Source: Brachycybe producta (taxonomy: Eukaryota; Arthropoda; Diplopoda; Playtdesmida; Andrognathidae). Taken from it: DNA of 64,000 nucleotides. The position numbers were made by a program, and so were the translations under genes. A model generated the notes under the pieces. The model ran no database searches and was not told the DNA's origin. It worked only from the letters and a program-made list of their open reading frames with translations. This document shows positions 56,301-64,000 of this stretch, one piece after another. The stretch is taken from positions 11,810,008 through 11,874,007 of the forward strand of contig JAUPFP010000003.1 of NCBI GenBank assembly GCA_036925085.1, written 5' to 3'. Each line of letters begins with the position of its first letter. Position 1 is the stretch's first letter.

Positions 56301-57705
56301 TAACCCGTCATAAATGACGGGAGCAAAATTCACAGGCAATTGTGCCCAGCATTAGAATTTCTTTTCCTCCACCCTTTTATGACGTCAGACAAAGTTACAA
56401 ACCAATTAGAAATTGTTGACGTTCATAAAAGGGCTGAGCAAAAGAGATTCTAATGCTGGGCACAATTGCCTGTGATAAACTGTAGTTTAATTTTGCTACT
56501 ATTATCCCCTCCCCTTTTTATATTTGAAAGAGAAAATGAGTTTTTCATTTTCTGTGGTATGCGCATGCGCGTCGTTTTTTCCTTTTTTTACTCCTTTCAT
56601 TTCAATTTCAGTCACCCCCTCTCACTTTTGTCATCCCTCCCCGTGTCTCCTTCTCACGGGTAGACAACTATTCCATCGGTGGGCCCAAAAGGAGACCACC
56701 TCTGGAATAGGGTGTTTCAATTTATTTGAAAGCTCTCAAAGAAACATGGATGAAGCACATATAATTTTATTCCAATATACACCCATAACCATAATTACAT
56801 TTTAATGCTAGGCAAGAAATAAACAACTATCATAACCAATATAAAAATTATCAAGAATTTTAGAATTTTGCTTTGTACTCATCTCTCGGAAAGTTAGTTT
56901 GCTGCCGTGTTTCCAAGTCCTCTGGTGTGAAGGTGAAGTCATCTAGTTGATTCGCATAGATTTTCCCCTCATGGGCATTTAAACAAACAAATAAAAATTG
57001 TACTTCTTCGTTGGCATACCCACAAGTTCGCGATCAAGATCAAACCATAGGTAACATTAAGAACTTTCAATCTCTCCCGCTCGCCGCCTTTACAAAACGA
57101 TATATATATATATATGATTTTCGTGACCTCACTACATTTCATTAAAATACAATCCACAATTAGAATTCGAATTTTATGACAAATAATTATTCTATGATTT
57201 CGAATGTGATTCTCAAAAACTTAACTTTAAGCCTTATTTTAAAAATTTGAAAAAACAGAATTACAATTTTATGGTATTGTATTTCACACGTTTTTAAATG
57301 TTAAAAATAGAGAAAGTGTTAAAAGAAATAATTAAAATCAATATATTTGGGTCACCAAAACTCTTTAGTTCTATTTTTTGTATTGCTTACAAAAATGAAG
57401 ATTGTGGCCAGCATTTTAATGTATCTTTATGACCACTGGTTTCTCCTTGATTCCTATTTAGTTTTTAATACATTTATAATATATTCGGAATAGCAAAACA
57501 TAAAATATAAAATATAGAACATACATTTTTAATATGGTGATGGAATATTACACTTTTCCCCCTCCACGTTTCTCTCTCCCCTTCTACACTTTCCAACCTT
57601 TTCCTCTCTCCAATTTAATATCATGGGATTCTTGGATGTGCAACATATAGTTGACCTTGAGAGAAATAAATGGTTCATTCATTTAAATTTATATAAATTC
57701 CGATG
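56300..57705. repeat. Repeat module copy split by about 890 bp
   Basis: The hairpin (56330-56477) and the 5' part of the module seen at 6.3-7.9 kb run to about 56650. The 3' part resumes at about 57540 (TTTCCCCCTCCACGTTTCTC) and ends at AATTCCGATG. The intervening sequence is absent from the other copies. Confidence 0.7.
56860..57053 (-). pseudogene. C-terminal coding relic of an unidentified protein
   Basis: Minus strand: YLWFDLDRELVGMPTKKYNF YLF, a one-base shift, then LNAHEGKIYANQLDDFTFTP and EDLETRQQTNFPRDEYKAKF followed by TAA (56862-56860). The text reads like a soluble host protein C-terminus rather than a TE protein. I do not recognise the family. It lies inside the segment inserted in the repeat module. 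Confidence 0.45.
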
Positions 57706-57742
57706 TTACACACACACACACACAAAGATACACAGACCTGGC

Positions 57743-57744
<2 letters not shown>

Positions 57745-57830
<86 letters not shown>

Positions 57831-57832
57831 TA
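57745..57832. repeat. (TA)n microsatellite
   Basis: Pure TA run following a CA-rich stretch. Confidence 0.98.
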
Positions 57833-57959
57833 TTATATATATGAAGGATTCGAGATTCGGGACATTCGAGGGATTCGAGAACCTTTTAGGATTCGGATCC
57901 TGATTCGAGAAATTTTAGGATTCGTCCCACCTCTAGTTTTAACACAAAAAATAATGCAA

Positions 57960-58620
57960 AAAAGGCTGCATCCAGCTGAGACGATTCTAAGGGTAAAGAC
58001 ATAGTAGAGATTGCGAGTCAAGCTGCGATGCAAGCAGCACATTTCATGAATTACATGTATTTCATGTAGAGGCATGAAGCGTCACTATGTGCTGTTCAAT
58101 CATAGTGCAGAGGCGGGCGAATCAAGAGCCCAGCTGTGTTTTCAACCTAAGGGTAAAAACATAATGGAGAGGCGAGTCACAAGCCAAGCCATGTTACAAG
58201 CTACGAGCTAAGATATAAGATACAGTAGACATTTCAGTTGATCATCAGCACATATTGCATTTTGAACAATTGATCAATGATTTCTTTTCAAGTGCAGCTT
58301 CGGTTGATTCTGTTATATAGCACTAAACACTGTATAAATGTTTTATATTTTTAAGAAAATGGATGTGAAATGTTTTATTACACCAGTGCAGAGCTGAGTA
58401 CCAATTTGGGATCGTTTTTACTTTTGACTCGCCTCTCCACTATGTACACTGTGAACAGAAAAAAAAACGAACCTCTATAAATACTACAATAACATATGAA
58501 GAGGTTCGTTTTTTTTCCGTTCACAGTGTACATCTGCTGCTTGGTGTGCTTCTAGCATTTAGGATCCTGAAATTCCCACCTTGGCTCTTGACTCACCTCT
58601 TGATCTAACTGGGGCGACGC
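57960..58620. repeat. Foldback repeat with GGAGAGGCGAGTCA motif
   Basis: CTAAGGGTAAA(A/G)ACATA(A/G)T, GGAGAGGCGAGTCACAAGCC and variants on the left (57985-58190) face TGACTCGCCTCTCCACTATG and CTTGACTCACCTCTTGATC on the right (58425-58610). Non-coding. Confidence 0.65.
58447..58528. mobile_element. 82-bp Tc1/mariner-like mini element
   Basis: The arms CACTGTGAACAGAAAAAAAA and the near-exact complement are flanked by TA. It is nested in the foldback above. Confidence 0.85.
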
Positions 58621-58912
58621 CATGTGTTGGAAGTGGAAGCTAGCAGTAGTGACAGGGAGGTAGCACCAAAAAATTTAAACAAATGAGCATTTAATTACCA
58701 AATTGAAGCATGTATGCAATTGTATCAGTTTACAGCGGCGGAATGAAGCAGAAAAAAGAGCTTACAATTGGAGCTGTGAGACGACGACACAGCTAATTTA
58801 ACTCTAAAACTCTAAAGCATTTTTGCAAAGTTAAAATAAACTATTTCTATTTAAATCCATTCTCGACGATTTGGAAATTCTTTCTTGTGGTTTATTCTGC
58901 TCCAAATGTATA

Positions 58913-59551
58913 TGTGACATCCTGGTCTGGCTGGGACTGGTTCCCTTATTAATTAGAAAGCGCAGACGACTTCTTGATGTCTGTCTGCCAGGCTGCATGT
59001 AGTAGGCAGTCAGACAGATGCCATGTTGTGTCCAGTGGACCTCTATGGGAGTTCTATGGGTGAGAGGTCAGAGGTTATCACTATCTCCCTCCAGGTGGAG
59101 TAGCCTGGAGTTATTTATTGGCCAGGATGGCCATTAATCGGGGCAGTTTGTAGGAGGTTCAAACAGGGATCAACAACCTGCTGGAGGGCAGGTCGGCCTC
59201 CAGATACAACTCATCGATTTGAGTTTATTTTTATCATTTTATTTTGTATAACGTGCTTCTGGCTTGCCAAGCGAGCCAGCCCGTGGTTAAATCACCCTCC
59301 TCTTTCCATCTTGTCAGTCCGGTAAGCTTGCACCTTTGTGCAGCGAACCCTTCGTGCTCCAGCGTGATCCTCGCTTTATCGCCACTTTTCAGCATACAAC
59401 ATCAGCAAGGGAAACTCCGCTGTGGCTGGTGCTACCCAACAGTTCTACAGAAGCGCTACGAATACAAAACCAAGCCCCAAGTCGGAGTCTTGCCGGTAAG
59501 GTTTAGAGATAATTCTTACTGGGGTTTGGACGGCCGGATTGGGTCGTTACA
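58913..59551 (+). mobile_element. Solo LTR, old copy
   Basis: It starts TGTGACATCCTGGTCTGG and ends GGGTCGTTACA. The flanks TATA and CATA differ at one base. It shares TCTATGGGTGAGAGGTCAGA and CTCCAGGTGGAGT with the 35080 copy. Confidence 0.75.
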
Positions 59552-59711
59552 CATATGCTGCATGCTATTTAGCCGCTCATGTGTTTATTATTTTTTCGTT
59601 GCCTTCATGTCACTGCTAGCCTCCACCTCCAATCCTTGCATCTACCCAGTTAATATCATCTCAAAAAAATTGTCTCAGCTCGAAACACACCGTAAAAATC
59701 GGGTAACATGA
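59552..59711 (+). pseudogene. Possible TM7 relic of a rhodopsin-class receptor
   Basis: The frame reads CVYYFFVAFMSLLASTSNPC then IYPVNIISKKLSQLETHRKN and a stop. NPCIY fits the NPxxY motif that ends TM7, followed by a basic helix-8-like tail. It begins directly at the LTR right end. Text before the LTR (58870-58912, readable as WFILLQMY) could be the preceding part in another frame. No further receptor exons were seen, so this may be chance. Confidence 0.25.
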
Positions 59712-60004
59712 AATGTACAGTATTTAAATAACAATATAAATAATTAATTATAATTATACCATAATCATAGTAATAATAATAATGTATTGCAAGTTATGCA
59801 ATCAAAATTCTAGATAGTAAAGGTAAATCACAATTACCTAATTCATATTAAAATATCAACAAATGTAATAACTACAATTGTGAAATACAAATAAATACTT
59901 CTGCCTGGTGAATATCTGTTGAGCTATTTAATAGGTGTGTTTTAAAGTTCATATATAGCAGCTTCAGCAAAACAGAATAGTTCAGATTGAAGTTGATTGC
60001 ATAT
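59712..60004. other. AT-rich spacer, nothing recognised
   Basis: No gene or repeat identified between the receptor-like relic and the next LTR. Confidence 0.5.
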
Positions 60005-60839
60005 TGAAACGATCAGTCCAGGAGCGATCCTGGCTCGTTTTTTTTTGTGTAGTGATGCGGAACTTTGTCATTCCTCTGTACAGTTGTCCAGAGGTTTGAC
60101 CTACTCTGTGCAGCTGATTTCTCCTTTTAAAGCCACAAGAATATGAATATCCTTGTTTGGTTCACACCTCGTTGGGGGTCTGGGCCCTTTAATCCCAGGT
60201 CCACCCCTTAACATAAAGAAAACTTCCTGATAAACAGCAACTCTTAAGTTAATGGGGTTGCATTTTTCTTTTGTATTTCAAGTTTTATAGACGATGAGTC
60301 ACATTTAATATTTTTGCTGACCACTGGTCAATCAATCTGATTGGTATAATTGGTTTTGATTTTTGTAAGTGACCAATTAGAGCATTCCGAGAAAGTCTTC
60401 TCAGAATCTTCTTCTTGTGGTATATAGTAAGTCCGTATTTTTATGTACAGAGCAGAGAGAGTTTTAGAAAGAGAAAATAACCTGTTACTCTGTGTAAAAA
60501 GTTGCTGAAGTCTTTATTTTATATCTTCTAAGTCAAACCGGACACTTTATCATTTTCTCATTTAGAACCATCGATCCAGATGCAAACCTGGATACAACGG
60601 TCAAAATGGAACCAGGAAAGATGACATGATCTACCGGCTTTTAGTCAGGCACAAGCCTGAGAAGTAACAGACTGCAAAAAGATCCTTTAAGCTGTAAAAG
60701 TTCATAAAAGAGGAACTTGTGAGGAGCAAAAGGGGCCAGTTTGTTCTCTTCCTCCCGAACCAGAATAGAATAAGCGAGAATAGAAGAGCGAACTGAAACC
60801 CCTGAGCTAATTCTATCCCGCGAAAAGTGGTTCGTTACA
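60005..60839 (+). mobile_element. Solo LTR, 4-bp duplication ATAT
   Basis: It starts TGAAACGATCAGTCCAGGAG and ends GTGGTTCGTTACA. ATAT at 60001-60004 and 60840-60843. Same subfamily as 24750-25688 in opposite orientation. Confidence 0.9.
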
Positions 60840-61074
60840 ATATAGCGCCTTCACTGGATTCAGTGGCGAGAGGTATTATGTCTGTTATTAGTGCTGTCTG
60901 AATGGCTTCTTCTGGATCTGATATATATCTGCTCACTGTTAGTTTCCACCTGCATCCCTTTCCGTCATCCCAGTTAGATTCGTCACAAAAAATCGTCTCA
61001 GCGGGATAAAGTCGTTTTAAAGATTGCAAAAGGGTTCCGTGGCCAAATTAAATTGGGAAACACTTGGGTTAGGC

Positions 61075-63949
61075 CTATTCTAAAGTAACATTTTTTTCAG
61101 ATTGAAATATTGCACACGGATTCATCGGACGAAATTGAATAAATAAAAATACGTATGATATTAAGGTGCCAATCATCTGTATGAGAACAAGTATATAAGA
61201 GACATTTTATTTTTGCATAAATAGTAAAAAAAATATGTAAAGAAACGTAACATACCGTCAATGTCGTTTGTTTCGTACTAGTGAAGAAACCCATGCAGTT
61301 TATTCCAATTGGTGGCCCATTGAGGCGAGTTGCAAATAGCATCGCCTATCGGGAAATATATTTAGCCTAGTACACACCGAAAGCTTTGTTGCGATACATT
61401 GTTGCGAGACTGCTCCGAATCAATGTTGCGGGGCAGAATCGCAACTGATGCGATTCAGACCCGCAACATTGTTCTGCGTCCACACCTACACTCAGTTTCT
61501 CTTCATCCTTCTGGCTTTCACCATTTAAATTTTACCAGCGGAAGTGGCCCTACACGGTGATTCATAAAGAGGGGCAAATAAAGCAGAAATGGTGGTGGGC
61601 ACACAAACTCTTCTCAGGTGTGAGAGCACATTCGGTTTAAGCCTTTTGGACACCCTGAAATTGGAAGATGGGGCAGAATTTCTACATTTCATTTCTTTTA
61701 GTTGCCATTGTAGTCAAAGACCATAACTTCCCACAAATACAATTTTTACAGAAGGTCCTCTATTAGTTTAGTAAAAAATGTGGACCACTGAAAATAATGT
61801 TAGACTTAAAAAACGATGTGGACCACTGAAAAAGACTCAAAGGGCTCAGTTTGCTTTTAATTAATAGTTTCAAAAGACGTCCACACTACGAAATGTTCCG
61901 CAACAATGTTGAAATGTTTCCCATTTCGATGGGACTCAAAAAACATGAATCTGAGCTGCCGCAATTCAGCCCCGCAACATTTCAACATTGTTGCGGGACA
62001 GAATCGCAACAGACGCGATTCATCGCAACAAACATTACCGGTGTGTACTACCCTTTAGGTTCGCTTTAATGAAAATTGAAGTGAATTAATTAGAATGCTT
62101 CTCACCTCCAACATTTGTTTCCTGTTGGCAGGTTTTGCAGATACAGAATGTAAGGCATCTAAGCATTTCTCAGCCTAAATGAAAATTATTGAGTTGAAAA
62201 TGGTAATGGTTTGGTAAAGCCTTGTACAGACAGGACGATAATCGCCAGACAAGCACGCATTTTCAACGACTTGACAACATTTTTGGCAGACACACAACGA
62301 CTTGTATTAGGATACATTTGGTCAGTGATGTTGCGCGTTTTAACCTACTGTAATTCAGTAACTGTTGCGCAGTTCTGCAATGGATTTGTTGACCGCAGGT
62401 GGTGTTCGTGCTGCATTTGTATTCGCTTCTAGGTGCTTCACTCAGGGTTGTTTCCATTTGAATTCCTATTCTTCTTCGAATGGTGGTGTTCACATTGAGT
62501 ACTCTGCCAAAACCTAATTTAAATAGTGTGGCCCTAACCCGGCCTTTGTTGGTTCTTAGGCGATTAAGAGCCGCAGCGCCGTTTAATTCAAAATTTCTCC
62601 AAATGTAGGTGCTGCAATCGTAATAAATTTAAAAATAGTTTTTTTAACGTTTTTTTTTTTCAGGTTTGAAGTCACATAATAATTAATAGAAAAATAATTT
62701 CACGTGCTAACCTTATAAGAAGAAAACATCGTGAAGCCAATAGATTAATGCACGTGCAATTTTTTTATTGTTATAAGTCGTTTTTAACGAGGCCGGGTTC
62801 TTCAAATGTTTGTGGGATGGTTTTTTTTGGTCCTATGGGATTTAACATGGAGTTAAAAAAAAACGTAAGATTTTAAATGTTATTTAAAAATAGAAGGACC
62901 TTTTCAAAATTTAGAAAAAGGAATCATCGTGAAGCCAATACACACGTGTAAGTACGTGCTTCTTCTAACTTTTGCGGGGCAGTATTTTGGTCCTATTGGA
63001 TTTAACATGAAGGTAAAAAACGAACGATTTTGAACCTTGTTTAAAAATAGAAGGACCTTTTCAAAATTTATATAAAGCGAGCGCTTAAAGAACAATACTT
63101 TCTATTGTATTTTGCGCTTCTTTGAGCTATTGTGAGATTATTTCTTGTAAGTTTAGTAACACCATACTGTAACACTCATTTGTCTCGTTGTCCTCTGCTC
63201 AAAACAACAGGATGGAGGTGTGGGGGAAACAGAGAAACAAGCAACACTTTTATGTCAAGCCGACGGATTCTTGGGCAATGTTGCTTTGTATTCGCAAAGA
63301 AGACTCTAGTCGTCTGGGAAACATTGCTGGCATGCAACGATGTTTAAGGGCGATTATCGCCCGGTTTGTACTAGGCTTTAGATTTTGCACCGGCTTTATC
63401 CGAGTACATAGTAGTTCATACAAACCGAGCTGTTAAGCATTATTGCCAAAATAGAAACAGACATCAAAATCATATATTCAAATATGCACCAAGAAACTTC
63501 CACTGCCTTTTCAAAGAAAGGTGAGCAGAAAAATATTATAATGTACATAATGCTTGATGAAATTAAAAAGCTTGTGGTATAAAATACCAAAATGTAGAAA
63601 CCAAAATATTTGTCAAACATTTTGACGATTTTAACTATTTTCATAAAAGCCGATCGATGAAATTCGATGTCGAAACCGACTCCATCGGATGATCTACTTC
63701 GAAGTGACGTTTCGACGTCTAGTATGAATATCTTGTTGAAATGTTCGAAAGTGAAATACATCATAAGAGTAATTTGAATGTGAGCTGTAATAGTTAGAAT
63801 GGCAGCAGTGGAAGAAATTGGTCCCATAATTGTCCAAAACATGTGTAAGGCATGTGCTACTTGCGGTGAATACCACAATTGTAATGGCAATACGACCCTT
63901 TCTGTCGAATAATCCCAAAGTACGCCACTTGTTATTGTATAGATCCAAT
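61075..63949 (-). CDS. Gustatory receptor Gr-E (exon 1 beyond the window)
   Basis: Exon 2 is 63949-63426 (starts phase 1 with WIYTITSGVLWD, collinear with Gr-A WICIVNSGVMWD; IQITLMMYFTFEHFN; DIEFHRSAFMKIVKIVKMFDK; TM4-6; donor GTTTGT). Exon 3 is 62174-62106 (AEKCLDALHSVSA). Exon 4 is 61345-61256 (AMLFATRLNGPPIGI then GFFTSTKQ; donor GTATGT). Exon 5 is 61176-61075 (MIGTLISYVFLFIQFRPMN then TAG). All junctions are GT-AG and in phase, and no stop is visible. SYVFLFIQF is the Gr signature. Exon 1 (TM1-3) must lie right of base 64000. Intron 2 is mostly a TA-type element containing a TTAA MITE, and intron 3 mostly a second TA MITE. Confidence 0.88.
61370..62048. mobile_element. MITE with TA target (copy 2) filling Gr-E intron 3
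   Basis: The ends are GTACACACCGAAAGC and ACCGGTGTGTAC, with TA on both sides. It shares GTTGCGATACATTGTTGCG and CTTCTGGCTTTCACCAT-like text with 13712-14360. Intron minus element leaves about 79 bp. Confidence 0.85.
62217..63378. mobile_element. TA-target TIR element filling Gr-E intron 2
   Basis: The left end AAGCCTTGTACAGACAGGAC and inverted right end AAGCCTAGTACAAACCGGGC are flanked by TA. CGATAATCGCC follows in both. It contains the TTAA MITE below. Non-coding. Confidence 0.85.
62568..63215. mobile_element. TTAA MITE nested in the element above
   Basis: The left flank is TTAA (62564-62567) and the left end GAGCCGCAGC is diverged. The body matches 42657-43185 inverted (GTCACATAATAATTAATAGA, CATGTTAAATCCCATAGG-type text, AACAACAGGATGGA near the right end). 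It contains an extra internal repetition near 62925-63060. The right boundary is approximate. Confidence 0.7.
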
Positions 63950-64000
63950 CTGTGGGCATTATAAAAAACTATTATTGAAAACATATGGTGGTGAATTGAT

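Noticed and set aside
57623-57903. IYIYIY-rich open frames
   Set aside because: Translation of the (TA)n microsatellite.

Overview
This looks like a large, AT-rich, intron-containing arthropod genome. The main evidence is a row of insect-type gustatory receptor (Gr) genes, all on the minus strand. They share one five-exon plan, and in three of them a short last exon encodes the family signature (T/S)YxxLxxQF. RTE, CR1/L2-like and I/R1-like LINEs, solo LTRs and many terminal-inverted-repeat elements fill the rest. The large TE-filled introns and receptor style fit a chelicerate or other non-compact arthropod better than a small insect genome; this is inference.

Host genes, left to right: Gr-A (exons 1-3 at 13459-6100; the 3' exons were not found), Gr-B (30492-21772, complete plan but one in-frame stop), Gr-C (38371-37346, one unspliced frame with three stops, truncated), Gr-D (54883-43881, intact, 438 aa) and Gr-E (63949-61075; exon 1 lies beyond the right edge). 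Exon 3 is always 69 bp and exon 4 is 90 bp; intron phases are 1,0,0,0. Where single TE insertions can be delimited inside a Gr intron, subtracting the TE leaves about 77-87 bp, the size of the TE-free intron 4 (79-91 bp).

Regions: 1-5235 is a nested palindrome (a foldback inside one arm of a larger foldback, with an RTE fragment in the same arm). 5463-5953 is a 30-bp minisatellite. 6240-7900 is a tangle of one repeat module in both orientations. 8921-12861 is a 3.9-kb TTAA-flanked TIR element in Gr-A intron 1, carrying a decayed multi-exon SAMD3-like gene on the plus strand; a 470-bp deletion derivative lies at 41663-42132. 13.5-21.5 kb holds MITEs, two solo-LTR copies and an internally deleted I/R1-type LINE. 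21.7-30.5 kb is Gr-B with hAT, MITE, LTR and LINE insertions. 30.9-33.5 kb is tandem repeats. 33.5-36.5 kb is a CR1-like LINE carrying a solo LTR. 37-43.3 kb holds Gr-C, another CR1-like fragment and TTAA MITEs. 43.9-54.9 kb is Gr-D with a near full-length RTE and a CR1-like LINE in its introns. 55-60.9 kb is repeats, two LTRs and small coding relics. 61-64 kb is Gr-E.

No tRNA, rRNA or CRISPR was recognised. Exon and element boundaries were read by eye from splice signals, homology between copies and target-site duplications.
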